From: Sphaerisporangium sp040685555
GTDB taxonomy: Bacteria > Actinomycetota > Actinomycetes > Streptosporangiales > Streptosporangiaceae
Length of the DNA: 64,000 nt
Direction of reading: 5' to 3'
Assembly (NCBI RefSeq): GCF_040685555.1
Contig: NZ_JBFBIK010000001.1
Coordinates: 1-64,000, forward strand
Part shown: positions 1 to 8,347 of the stretch, one piece after another
How the letters are laid out: each line of letters opens with the position of its first letter
Numbering within the stretch: position 1 is the first letter of the stretch
Program-made: the position numbers and the translations under genes
Notes under the pieces: generated by a model
What the model saw: the letters and a program-made list of their open reading frames with translations, nothing else
Databases searched by the model: none
What the model was told of the DNA's origin: nothing

Positions 1-72
1 GCTCGCTGGGGAGATCGCCCCAGGACGGGCGGGCCGCTGTGAAGCCGAGCGGCGGGTGGTCGAACAGATCGA

Positions 73-582
73 ATGCGGTACGTGCTCACCCTGTCCCCGG
101 ACAGCGAGCGCTCCTTCTCCACCGAGGGCGCCGTGCTCCAGACGCTGGCCTCCGACGACGTCGCGGACGACGCCGATCTCGTGGGGGCGTTGCTGGCCTT
201 CGAGCCGAGGGTGGAGACCGACCTGGTGACCGAACGCTCCGGGCTCGACGCCTCCCGGGTGCGGGCCGCGCTGATCCAGCTCGGCGCGGCCGGCCGGGTC
301 GGCTACGACACCTCCGAGGCCGCCTACTTCCACCGCGAGCTGCCCTACGACCGTGACAAGGTCTCCGCGATGAACCCTCGGGCCAGGGCCGCCCGTGAGC
401 TGGCCGATGGTGGAGCGGTACGGCTCGACGGACCCGGCCGAGCCCTGGTGACCTCCGGCGACCACGTTCGCGAGGTACGCGGCACCGCCTGTACGTGCCC
501 GTGGTGGGCCAGACATCAAGGACAACGGGGACCGTGCAAGCACGTGCTCGCCGTGCAGCTCGTGAAGAGTGCCCAGGCATGA
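73..582 (+). CDS. SWIM zinc-finger protein, N-terminally truncated or frameshifted
   Basis: The C-terminus carries a SWIM motif (CxCx12CxH) with C140, C142, C155 and H157, a zinc-binding fold that usually contacts DNA or protein. Actinobacterial SWIM proteins that accompany DUF6493 proteins are normally several hundred residues, so this 169-residue frame is probably only the C-terminal part. An in-frame TGA at 40-42 blocks extension to the window edge, and no ribosome binding site precedes the ATG. The two alternative frames upstream also read as protein-like, which suggests a frameshift near 70-80 rather than a true start. It overlaps the next small frame by ATGA. The SWIM assignment is secure; the start and the intactness of the gene are not. 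Confidence 0.6.
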   Translation: MRYVLTLSPDSERSFSTEGAVLQTLASDDVADDADLVGALLAFEPRVETDLVTERSGLDASRVRAALIQLGAAGRVGYDTSEAAYFHRELPYDRDKVSAMNPRARAARELADGGAVRLDGPGRALVTSGDHVREVRGTACTCPWWARHQGQRGPCKHVLAVQLVKSAQA

Positions 583-665
583 CCGCATGGGTCGGCTATC
601 GAGGGTGCCCAGGCGTGACCACGTGGGACGACGTACATAACCTGATCAAGGGAGACCAAGCGTGA
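579..665 (+). CDS. 28-codon coupling ORF made of repeated gene-start sequence
   Basis: ATG at 579 overlaps the SWIM stop codon (ATGA), and the TGA at 663-665 overlaps the GTG of the DUF6493 gene (GTGA). The peptide begins MTAW and contains an internal VTTWDDV that mimics the VTAWDDV start of the downstream protein. The frame therefore looks like degenerate duplications of the DUF6493 gene start lying between the two genes. It may keep the pair translationally coupled, or may be simple repeat debris. No function is claimed for the peptide. Confidence 0.35.
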   Translation: MTAWVGYRGCPGVTTWDDVHNLIKGDQA

Positions 666-3232
666 CCGCGTGGGACGACGTGCGCAAAATGATCGACGAG
701 TGTGACGCCGATGGCGTCGCCGCGCTGGTCGTGACGCTCAACGATGACGCCAAAAGCGAGATAGCCAAGCAACTGCCGGAGCATCTCAAGCATTTACGGA
801 CCTATTTCGACTCCTGGCGAGGCGCCGGGGAGCACGCCGAGGCGTTGCGCGCGGCAGGCGCCGGCACGATCGCCGCCTCGACCTCCGTCGCGTCCTGGCT
901 CACCCGCCGAGGCCTGGTCGGCGCCGACGAACCGGTCGACGACACCCCGCGGCTGCTCGATCTGGTCCGCGCCCGGCCGCACGCGTGGCAGGCCGCGCTG
1001 GCGGTCCAACTGGCGAGCAAGCTCCGTGGCCGCGGCCCGAGTTACGAGCTGACCGCCTCCCTGATCCGCGAGACCGGCATCGAACCACCGACTCACGACG
1101 GTTTCGTCGTGGGCTGGGTGTCCGCCGCACCCGGCCCTCGGCGGATGGCCGACGTGCTGGCCGCTGACCCGCTGCTGGACACCCTCCTGCCGCGGATCTT
1201 TCACGCCCAGGGTGTCGGTGAGGCCCTGCAGTGGGAGAGCGACCCTTCCGCCGACCACACCTGGCTGGGTGGGCTTCCCGCGTTGACCGCCAGCGGAAGG
1301 GTTGACCGTGCCATGCTGCTGGACGGATGCGTCGGCCGGTTCCTGCGTGGCGGCACCGCACTTGAGCTGCGTTTCTTCGTCCGCCTGCACCAGGCGCTCG
1401 AACCTGCCCACGGTGAGCTGGCACCCCGGGTCCGCGACTACCTGCGGCTGCTGCCTGCCGCGCCCGGCACAGTCGCCGAACTGGCTCTAGGCCACCTGCG
1501 CGAACTGCCCGCCGTATCTCCCGGCGAGTTCGCCCAGGCCGTGGAGGCCCTGATGTTCCGGCCGGAGAAGAAGCTCGTGCGCGCCGGCCTTTCCTGGCTC
1601 GACCAGTCCGTACGGCTGGCGCCCGAGTACGCGCGAGCGGCGGGCGCGGCCCTCACGGCAGCCTTTGGTCACGAGGCTTCGGACGTGCAGGAACGCGCCG
1701 TACGGCTCGCCGTCAAGCACGCCGCGTACCTGGACCTGGAACCGCTCCGCGACGCGTCCGCCGCCCTGCCGCCCGACTTACGCACCCGTCTCGGCATCTC
1801 GGAGGAGCCGGCGCGGGGACAGACGTCAGCCTCGCTGATCGCTCCGAAACTGCCCGAGGCCGAGTTCCCGCCTCCCATCACCACGACGGCCGAACTCAGC
1901 GCGGGGTTCGCCCGCCTCGCGGACCCCTCCAGTGAAATCGGCTGGCTCGATGCCGAACGCCTGATGGCAGGGCTGGTCGAGCTCACCTACCAGGACCACA
2001 CGGCCGTACGGGCAGCGATGGCCTCGCTGACGGATTACACATGCCGATGGAAGGGCATCGCCGATCCGCCGGCGTGGCTTTGGGCGACCATGCGTGCCGT
2101 GGCCTCCCTGGAAATTCCCTTGCCCGCACCCCGTTTGCCGAGGTCAGGCCAGCTCTCCGCTCCGCACATGGTCGTCCTTCACCGGATGGCCGAGCTTTTC
2201 ACCTTGGCGCGGGCGGGCGACCTGCCACCGGTGCTGCTGGCAACTCCGACCTCCGCGAGCGGCCACATCGATCCCGCCGAACTCCTCGCCCGCCTCGAAC
2301 GGCTGGAAGCCGTGGCCATGAACCCGCCGAAGGCCGATCTACAGCAGGCGCTGTTGCGGCTCCCCCGGCAGTTCGACACTGAGGTGGCCGCGAAGGCCGC
2401 CCGGCTCACCACTCCCGCCGGACTCCTCGTAGCGCGCTGGCTGTCCGGAGACAGACCCGTCGATCCCGTCGTGACGATCCGGTACCGCTACACCGACGGC
2501 GCCTCCCATCGCTGGTTCGACGAGGGGGAACCATCAGGGTCCTCCTACAACTACGCGCAGGCGTGCTCGTTCATCGCGGCTTCATCGGTCGATCTCGACC
2601 TGATCGACCTGCTGTTCCGCGACCAGGGTTACCTCAGTCACCCCGGCGGACACATCAACTGGTGGAGTGGGGTCATGCCCTCCCATCGTGGGGTCATCGC
2701 GGCTCACCTGCTGTCGTGTTTCGACTGGACCTGGCCGGAACGCAACCCTGGCCTGTTCGTCCTTCACGATCTCGCCCGAGCGGGCGGCCCTCTCGGCCCC
2801 GCCTTCGCGACCATGCTGGTCACCCGTCTAAACGACGCGGACCCCGCCGAACGTACAGCGGCGCTGGATGTGCTTCTCGCCGTCGCCGTAGCCGGCGACC
2901 TGCCCGCCACCGAGGTGGGAGACCAGCTCGGTCACCTGGTCGAACACGAAATGGTGACGTTGAGCCGCATCATTCCGTCCCTGACCGAGGCGGAGCGGGC
3001 GGGCGCGGGCGCACAGGTCTGGCGGATCGTCGCGGCCGCTCTTCCCCACCTCCTGCCCGCCGACGGCAAGCGTCCGGCCAGCGGCCTGGCCGACCTCATC
3101 GCGCTCGGCGTGAAGACCGCCCCAGCCGGCGACACCACGCCGATCCCCGGCCTGGCCGCCATCGCCGCACGCGGCGGATCGAGCCGAATGGTCCGCGAAG
3201 CACTCCGCCTCACCCGGCTCCTCCACCCCTGA
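662..3232 (+). CDS. DUF6493 family protein (SWIM partner)
   Basis: An 856-residue cytoplasmic protein without membrane segments, made largely of alpha-helical stretches as in HEAT-like proteins. I recognise it as the DUF6493 type found next to SWIM zinc-finger genes in actinomycetes; the biochemical role is unknown. The start is GTG at 662, opening VTAWDDVRKMI, in a GTGA overlap with the small upstream frame and in the same transcription unit as the SWIM gene. A tryptophan-rich central region lies near residues 610-700. The conserved pairing suggests the two proteins act together, perhaps with the SWIM protein giving nucleic-acid or protein binding. Coding is secure; the family call is moderately sure. 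Confidence 0.8.
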   Translation: MTAWDDVRKMIDECDADGVAALVVTLNDDAKSEIAKQLPEHLKHLRTYFDSWRGAGEHAEALRAAGAGTIAASTSVASWLTRRGLVGADEPVDDTPRLLDLVRARPHAWQAALAVQLASKLRGRGPSYELTASLIRETGIEPPTHDGFVVGWVSAAPGPRRMADVLAADPLLDTLLPRIFHAQGVGEALQWESDPSADHTWLGGLPALTASGRVDRAMLLDGCVGRFLRGGTALELRFFVRLHQALEPAHGELAPRVRDYLRLLPAAPGTVAELALGHLRELPAVSPGEFAQAVEALMFRPEKKLVRAGLSWLDQSVRLAPEYARAAGAALTAAFGHEASDVQERAVRLAVKHAAYLDLEPLRDASAALPPDLRTRLGISEEPARGQTSASLIAPKLPEAEFPPPITTTAELSAGFARLADPSSEIGWLDAERLMAGLVELTYQDHTAVRAAMASLTDYTCRWKGIADPPAWLWATMRAVASLEIPLPAPRLPRSGQLSAPHMVVLHRMAELFTLARAGDLPPVLLATPTSASGHIDPAELLARLERLEAVAMNPPKADLQQALLRLPRQFDTEVAAKAARLTTPAGLLVARWLSGDRPVDPVVTIRYRYTDGASHRWFDEGEPSGSSYNYAQACSFIAASSVDLDLIDLLFRDQGYLSHPGGHINWWSGVMPSHRGVIAAHLLSCFDWTWPERNPGLFVLHDLARAGGPLGPAFATMLVTRLNDADPAERTAALDVLLAVAVAGDLPATEVGDQLGHLVEHEMVTLSRIIPSLTEAERAGAGAQVWRIVAAALPHLLPADGKRPASGLADLIALGVKTAPAGDTTPIPGLAAIAARGGSSRMVREALRLTRLLHP

Positions 3233-3419
3233 CGAGCGGGACCGGTGCCGTTCAGTTGCGGGGGTGGACGAGGGCGGTACGCGAGGGAGTACGGCTCACC
3301 GCTCACCCGCGCAAACGGTTCCTACTCCCGGGATCTCTCATGAGAAGCCCGCGACCGCGCCACTCAGGCCATCAGAACCACGTACCGCCAGTCCAGGACG
3401 TCGCGGGTGGGTGCCCGCT

Positions 3420-4238
3420 TTAGCTACAAAGTGCCCCGTTGAGATAGAAGCCTGCTGGGGCGGGGTTGGTGCCCGTGTTGGTGCCGAGAAAGCCGATGTA
3501 GCGGGTCTGTCCAGGGGCGATGCCCTTTTCGTAGGACGGCGTCGTGGCCGTCACCGAGGTTCCGAGCTGCGCCCAGTTGGCCGACCAGCCCGAGGTCACG
3601 TGCTGACCGGGACTGGGGAAGGTGAACGTGAGCCGCCAGCCGGAGATGGGTGTCGAGCCGGTATTGGTGATCGCGATGTCCGAGGACATCCCACCGCTCC
3701 ACGACCACGAGCGGTAGTCCACATCACAGTTTCCCGTAGGCGGTGGCGAGGACGGCGGCGTGACGATGTCGTTGTAGATGGTGACCGCCACCGTTCCCGA
3801 CCGCGGACCCACCGCGCCCCGCGAGTCGACGGCCACGAGGTACAGGTGGTGCGTCTCCGAGGCCACCCCAGACGGAGGGAACGGCAGGTAAACCGTCCCT
3901 TCGGTGGCCGGAGACTGGAAAGTGGTCACCCGGGTGGCGGTGCCGTTCTTGTCCTCGTACACGTAGTAGCAGGCGATGCCGTCCGAATCGGTGGCAGCGG
4001 CCCAGCTCAGGCGCGCCGAGTTCATCATGACGCTCACCACCACAGGAGTCCCCGGCGCGGTCGGCGGGGTATTGGGCGGCGGGGTCGGGGACGACGGACC
4101 CGTGTTGCACACATTAGGCACGGACGGCGATGGCGACGGTAATGGTTCGGCCGAAGCGCTTCCGGCCGCCGGGCTGATCAGGGCGGCGGTCACCAGCCCT
4201 GCGGCGGCCCAAACTCCCAGCCATGTCCGACCTCGCAT
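3420..4238 (-). CDS. Secreted fibronectin-III / family-2 cellulose-binding protein
   Basis: A 272-residue exported protein. ATG at 4238 is preceded by a GGAGG-type ribosome binding site and opens a signal peptide (MRGRTWLGVW, hydrophobic core, cleavage near ASA-EP). A Pro/Ser/Thr linker follows, then a fibronectin type III-like domain (about 65-160), a second Pro/Ser linker, and a C-terminal CBM2 (about 172-272) with the flanking cysteines and surface tryptophans typical of cellulose or chitin binding. No catalytic domain is present, so it is a binding or anchoring protein rather than a complete glycoside hydrolase. It is a single gene and recalls the CBM2-bearing LPMO at 46.8 kb. An upstream in-frame ATG at 4349 is rejected because it would bury the signal peptide. 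Confidence 0.85.
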   Translation of the reverse strand: MRGRTWLGVWAAAGLVTAALISPAAGSASAEPLPSPSPSVPNVCNTGPSSPTPPPNTPPTAPGTPVVVSVMMNSARLSWAAATDSDGIACYYVYEDKNGTATRVTTFQSPATEGTVYLPFPPSGVASETHHLYLVAVDSRGAVGPRSGTVAVTIYNDIVTPPSSPPPTGNCDVDYRSWSWSGGMSSDIAITNTGSTPISGWRLTFTFPSPGQHVTSGWSANWAQLGTSVTATTPSYEKGIAPGQTRYIGFLGTNTGTNPAPAGFYLNGALCS

Positions 4239-4475
4239 TGACTTGCCTCCTCGTCTCGAACGGCTCCTGCTGTGAAAGAGCGTCATCTCAGGGCCACGTA
4301 CGGTCAACACGGTGCCAACGCGGTGTAGGACAGCCCTGGTGAGAGGCACCGGAGGCTGAAAGGTTCACTGATTTCGTCGACCGATTCATGCCGGGTATGA
4401 GGTCTTCGGGTCGCGGGAGAAGCCCTCGCCGAGGCAGCACCTTCCGTGGCACGCCCGAATCGAGAAAGGTGGGCC

Positions 4476-5151
4476 ATGGCCGAGCGGCCTCTCGCCGCCG
4501 GGCGGGTGCCCGACCACTGGATCGCCGGCGCCGCCCTCGCGGGCGGCCTGAGCATCGCCGCCTTCGTGGTGATCACCGGAGTCGGCCTCTACTGGGACCG
4601 GGCGGCCGTGAAGCTGGGCCATCTGCTCGACAGGGCGGCACGACTGCTCCCCCGGCGATTCCGCCGCGCGGATCACGCGACCTCGGCAGCCCTGCACCGG
4701 CTCCGCGCCGACACCGCCGAGGTCGTCAACTCGAACTGGCCCAGCCTGACGCTTGGGATGGTCGGCTACCAGGGATTTCAGGCGATCCTGCTGGGGTACT
4801 GCCTGCACGCCACCGGCGTCTACCCCGGAGCCGCCGCCACCCTCGCCGCCTTCGCCCTCAATCGGGTGCTCACCACCGTCCTGATCACACCCAGCGGGTC
4901 AGGGATCAGCGAGTTCGGCACCGCCGCCCTCCTGGTCTCCTTCGGCTACGCCCCGGCCCCCGTGGGAGCCGCGGTCCTGCTGTTCTGGTTCTGGGCACCT
5001 CATCGAGATCCCCTACGGGGGCCTCGCCATCAGCGCATGGGCCCTCACCCGCCGCAGGCACACCAATTGGCTCAAGAGCATCGTCGAGAGTCGGCCTGGG
5101 GCGTTGGTGATGCCGGTGTCGGCCAGGGCGGCGTGGGTAGCGGAAAGGTAA
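4476..5151 (+). pseudogene. LPG-synthase-TM / YbhN-like membrane protein, frameshifted remnant
   Basis: The frame from ATG 4476 encodes several hydrophobic helices and a segment reading SGSGISEFGTAALL, as in the lysylphosphatidylglycerol-synthase transmembrane (UPF0104/YbhN) family. That family is usually over 300 residues; here the N-terminal helices are missing. Near 4990-5000 the reading shifts: the family-like ending LIEIPYGGLAISAWALTRRR continues in the +1 frame to a TAA at 5149-5151, while the original frame runs into arginine/histidine-rich nonsense to 5180. One gained or lost base explains this. A sequencing error is possible, but the short N-terminus also favours decay. Confidence 0.6.
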
Positions 5152-5185
5152 GGCAGGAAATGGGCGATGTGAAGAGGTGAGTGTC

Positions 5186-5635
5186 ATGCCCCGTGGTTCC
5201 AGTCCCAAGCGTGAGCGGCAGTACGAGCACATCAAGGAGAGCGTGCTGCGGCGCGGGGAGAAGGAAAGCCGCGCCGAGGAGATCGCGGCCCGTACGGTGA
5301 ACAAGGAACGCGCCCGCGCCGGGGAATCCAAGACCGCGAGCCGCACCTCGCTCCAGGACATCTCCTCCTCCCGGCGCGGCGGCCTGCGCTCACACACCGG
5401 AGCCGGCGGCCGCACCAAGGAACAGCTCTACGCGGAGGCCAAACGCCGCAACATCAAAGGCCGCTCCACCATGAGCAAAGCACAACTCGAGAAAGCCCTC
5501 GGCTCAGCCAACGCCGTTCCAGGCGACCTTCAGATCAAGCGGCTGTCCGGTCGGCGTGCCCGGCCTCGGCCGACTACTCGAGCGCGTAGGCGATGTCGGC
5601 CACGCGGACCGTCCGCACTCGCGGGTCCTCGATGA
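5186..5635 (+). CDS. Rho-N/SAP-like small basic protein
   Basis: A small, highly charged protein beginning MPRGSSPKRERQYEHIKESV, a type often labelled plasmid stabilisation or Rho termination factor N-terminal domain protein in actinomycetes. The core ends with a KEQLYAEAKRRNIKGRS helix pair followed by KAQLEKAL, the Rho-N/SAP-like nucleic-acid-binding helix-extended-loop-helix. ATG 5186 is chosen over GTG 5177 because AGAGG lies about 8 bases upstream. The last ~40 residues after KALGS are arginine/proline-rich and atypical, and they are antisense to a repeated gene fragment at 5577-5665. The original 3' end may therefore have been replaced. Function is probably nucleic-acid binding; nothing more specific is supported. 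Confidence 0.65.
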   Translation: MPRGSSPKRERQYEHIKESVLRRGEKESRAEEIAARTVNKERARAGESKTASRTSLQDISSSRRGGLRSHTGAGGRTKEQLYAEAKRRNIKGRSTMSKAQLEKALGSANAVPGDLQIKRLSGRRARPRPTTRARRRCRPRGPSALAGPR

Positions 5636-5777
5636 GCTTCCGCAGCTTGTCGATCCCGGCGATCGTGTCGACGTACGCGCAGGCCTTGCCGGCGTCCGCC
5701 GCCGAACGCAGCCTGTCCAGGTCCAGACCGAACCGCCGAAGGTTGGCGTCGTCGTACTCATGAAGAGCTGATATCAG
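5574..5777 (-). pseudogene. Gene fragment, longer copy of the repeated C-terminal coding segment
   Basis: On the minus strand this stretch reads in one frame as ALHEYDDANLRRFGLDLDRL, continues through a segment related to RKLIEDPRVRTVRVADIAYA, and ends at a TAG at 5574-5576. It overlaps the end of the 672-residue gene in a different frame and has no ATG or GTG start; only a CTG at 5777 is available. The C-terminal 29 codons recur at 8033-8121. I do not recognise the family. It is most simply the 3' remnant of a gene, or a small coupled gene with an unusual start. Confidence 0.35.
5577..5665. repeat. ~89-bp direct repeat, copy 1
   Basis: This segment matches 8033-8121 in the same orientation with roughly 90% identity by eye. 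Both copies encode, on the minus strand, a variant of RKLIEDPRVRTVRVADxAYALE. The two copies flank the 672-residue gene. Confidence 0.75.
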
Positions 5778-7792
5778 CGTTTGCGCTTCTTGCGGGCTCC
5801 TCCGTGGCGGCCTCGGGATCCGGGGGCAGGGCTGTGTATCAGGCGCAACCGGTGAGCTCGTGTACGCATCGGTTCGCCCACCAGTGTGCGCAGTTCCTCC
5901 AGAGCCGCGCGATCGGAATGGCCTGAGCTCAGCACCGCCTCGATCATCCCAAGGGCGTCCTTCCCCGCCATCTCACCGAGCTGCTCCATGACGGCTTCAG
6001 GACCACCGAGCTCCAGGAGCACGAGCAATCCTTCGGCCAGCAGCAACAGATGCTCCCGCGAGGTGAGGTCCTCAGGCCTCAGCTCACCCGCGTCCAGAAG
6101 ATCCGTCACGGCGATCGGGCCCAGCACTGGATCACGGCGCGACCGCGTGAGCAGCGATCGCCCGTCAGCGCGTGCCTCCACCAGGGTGGCGAGCATCGCC
6201 GCCGTCCGCGTACGAAAAGGACAGGCGCGTACCGCGTCGAGAAGGGACTCGACGTCTCCCCCGTGCGCCGCCAGCCACCCTTCGAGCTCGACGGCGGCCT
6301 GTTCCGGAGGATAGTGCTGAGCCAGCACACCCAGCAGTTCCGCCGGCGGGGCAGCGGCCAGTTCGCCGAGCAGCGGAACGTCCCTGCCGTCGACGAGCAT
6401 CCGCTCCCGTACCGCGCTCAAACCGAGGGGCGTGAGCTCGATCAGCAGGCCCGGCTCGGCCAGGCTTCGCAGGAGCCGAGCGCGGGCCTCGGGCGGGAGG
6501 GGCTGATCGGCCCACCCGAGATCACTGGAGTACAGCTCGTCCGGAACCCCGTGACTCAACTCCACCACGCCGAGCTCGGACAGGATCTCAAGCGCCATGA
6601 GCAGGTCCCGGCCGACCTGCCGCCGCCAAAACTCAGCCCGAAGGTCATCCCCGGCGTCGGGCATGAAATATCCGTAGCACGCCAGCCACACGGTCTCCTG
6701 AAGCCGGGCCAGAGGAACGGGACTCGGCATGCCGTGCGCGCTGTTCAGCACGTCGGGGAGAACCTCGTCGAACGTCTCGACGAGCATGGAGGATGCGCTC
6801 CAACCGGTGGCGGGCGCGCCGATCGCGGCGCCCAGGTCGAAGAACACCTCGAACGCGCGCGACCACAGCGCCTGAGGGTCGCGCAGGATCGGCGCGGCTT
6901 TGGCCACCCGTAGCAGTCGTCCCTTGCTCACCCGCAGCAGGCGTGCCTTCTTCGCCCAGGCGAGCAGCAGACCGACGCGGCGCATCTCGGCCGAGCTGCG
7001 CACCTTCATTTCCTGCTCTTCGGTACCGAGCAAGCCGGCCAGTTCTCTGGCGTCGCCCAGTTTCGGGTGACCGGCGGCGGTGAGCTGCCGCCCGTCCGCC
7101 CCTACCCAGTCGGCCAGGGTAGTGAGCTGCCATACGACCCTGCTCTGAGCCGCCGCCCCGGCGAGTTCCGCGGCGGGTGGGAGAGCCACCGGAGGCTGGG
7201 CCAAGGCCCGCTCCTGGTCGAATCGATGTTCCCCTTGCAGGAAGTGGGCTTGCATCAGGTTGTCGAGCACGTTCTGGTCGTACCGTACGTGCCCTGCGGT
7301 GATCTCGCACTGAAACGCTTCCAATGATCTCTGGTCGGTGAGATCGACGCCGTTTTCGAGCGCCGTCTGCGCCCAGAACTTCCCGATGCCCTGCCGCAGC
7401 GGGTCGGCCAACGCGTCCGGATACTCCGCCGCGACCTCGGTGACGGATTTCTCCAGCTCCGCGATACCGGAGCCACGAGGATCACGCAGACCGGACGCGG
7501 CCAGATAACTCAGCAGGGTCAGCAGGCTCTCTGGCGCGGCGTCGAGGACCTCCCGGTCGGCGATGACCTGCCGGGGAATCCACTCCAGCAGCAACCGCCG
7601 CACCTCGCCGGGCCCCCAGAAGGCCAGCCGCCCGTCACGACTGTGATGCCGCGAATCCAGAGCCGCGGAGATCACTGTTCCTTCGGCGCGCATGCCCCGC
7701 TCATCCGCCCAGGTCTGACAGCGACGGACCAGCAGCTCCCGCACGGACTCTAACTCCTCGACCTCGTCCGGCTCGAAATGGGTCCGCATCAC
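5774..7792 (-). CDS. Unrecognised 672-residue protein
   Basis: A long frame with good third-position G/C, starting with ATG at 7792 and ending in a strongly basic tail (RGRHGGARKKRKR). It has no signal peptide or membrane segment. It is rich in leucine, alanine, arginine and glutamate, and is probably mostly helical. I see no catalytic motif and cannot place it in a family. It is monocistronic, although the fragment at 5574-5777 overlaps its 3' end. The direct-repeat copies on both sides (5577-5665, 8033-8121) suggest it lies on a duplicated or mobile segment. The basic tail could bind nucleic acid, but that is inference only. Confidence 0.7.
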   Translation of the reverse strand: MMRTHFEPDEVEELESVRELLVRRCQTWADERGMRAEGTVISAALDSRHHSRDGRLAFWGPGEVRRLLLEWIPRQVIADREVLDAAPESLLTLLSYLAASGLRDPRGSGIAELEKSVTEVAAEYPDALADPLRQGIGKFWAQTALENGVDLTDQRSLEAFQCEITAGHVRYDQNVLDNLMQAHFLQGEHRFDQERALAQPPVALPPAAELAGAAAQSRVVWQLTTLADWVGADGRQLTAAGHPKLGDARELAGLLGTEEQEMKVRSSAEMRRVGLLLAWAKKARLLRVSKGRLLRVAKAAPILRDPQALWSRAFEVFFDLGAAIGAPATGWSASSMLVETFDEVLPDVLNSAHGMPSPVPLARLQETVWLACYGYFMPDAGDDLRAEFWRRQVGRDLLMALEILSELGVVELSHGVPDELYSSDLGWADQPLPPEARARLLRSLAEPGLLIELTPLGLSAVRERMLVDGRDVPLLGELAAAPPAELLGVLAQHYPPEQAAVELEGWLAAHGGDVESLLDAVRACPFRTRTAAMLATLVEARADGRSLLTRSRRDPVLGPIAVTDLLDAGELRPEDLTSREHLLLLAEGLLVLLELGGPEAVMEQLGEMAGKDALGMIEAVLSSGHSDRAALEELRTLVGEPMRTRAHRLRLIHSPAPGSRGRHGGARKKRKR

Positions 7793-8032
7793 GCTCTCCG
7801 TCGTCTCATGCCTACTCTCGGTTCAGAGTGAGTCGCCCGCGAGGCTACCCGAACCACCCCGGCACCGGCCCGTTCTCCAGTGCCCTGTCGGGAAAATCGG
7901 CGGCCATCCTCCCCGCCCGCGGACGCATGCCACCTTCCTCTCCGACAGCCGGACACTCGACCCCGATGACCCGCTGGAAGGGTACGGCTGGGCCGAGCAC
8001 GAAGAGACCGGCCGTTATGGTGCATCCGGCTC
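7793..8032. other. Gene-poor stretch with a possible plus-strand coding remnant
   Basis: The 555 bases between 7793 and 8347 contain no intact gene. Around 7938-8045 one plus-strand frame reads LDPDDPLEGYGWAEHEETGRYG with coding-like third positions, then stops just inside the repeat at 8033. It looks like the end of a lost gene. From 8122 to 8290 I see nothing recognisable. Confidence 0.35.
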
Positions 8033-8121
8033 CTCGAGTGCGTAGGCGACGTCGGCCACGCGGACCGTCCGCACGCGCGGATCCTCGATGAGCTTCCGCG
8101 ACTCGTCGATCCCAGCGATCG
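8033..8121. repeat. ~89-bp direct repeat, copy 2 (truncated gene fragment on minus strand)
   Basis: This is the second copy of the segment at 5577-5665. On the minus strand it encodes AGIDESRKLIEDPRVRTVRV and so on to a stop near 8015. Upstream of the repeat the frame becomes unrelated, so only the 3' part of the ancestral gene was copied or retained here. Confidence 0.75.
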
Positions 8122-8297
8122 GGAAGGTCGGCAGGGTCAAACAAGGACAAGCGCATCCGTTACCGCCGTGCTGAAATCGACGCTGTGATCGAAACACCAG
8201 GCTCGCTGCTTCGTTATTACTCGTGGCGACCTGACCTCCGCCGCTTATGAAGCAGCGAAACGGGCGCGAACCTCCAGTCCCTTCACGATCTGTCTAA

Positions 8298-8325
8298 CTT
8301 TCATTATCATGCTTGTTTTTGAAAG
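8298..8325. promoter_or_regulatory. Possible promoter/operator of the HTH-effector pair
   Basis: An unusually A/T-rich island sits 25-50 bases upstream of the ATG at 8348. It contains a 6-bp inverted repeat, CTTTCA at 8298-8303 and TGAAAG at 8320-8325. This is the expected position for autoregulation by the HTH protein. The evidence is base composition and symmetry only. Confidence 0.35.
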
Positions 8326-8347
8326 AAGCCAGGCCTAGGGTTGGAGC

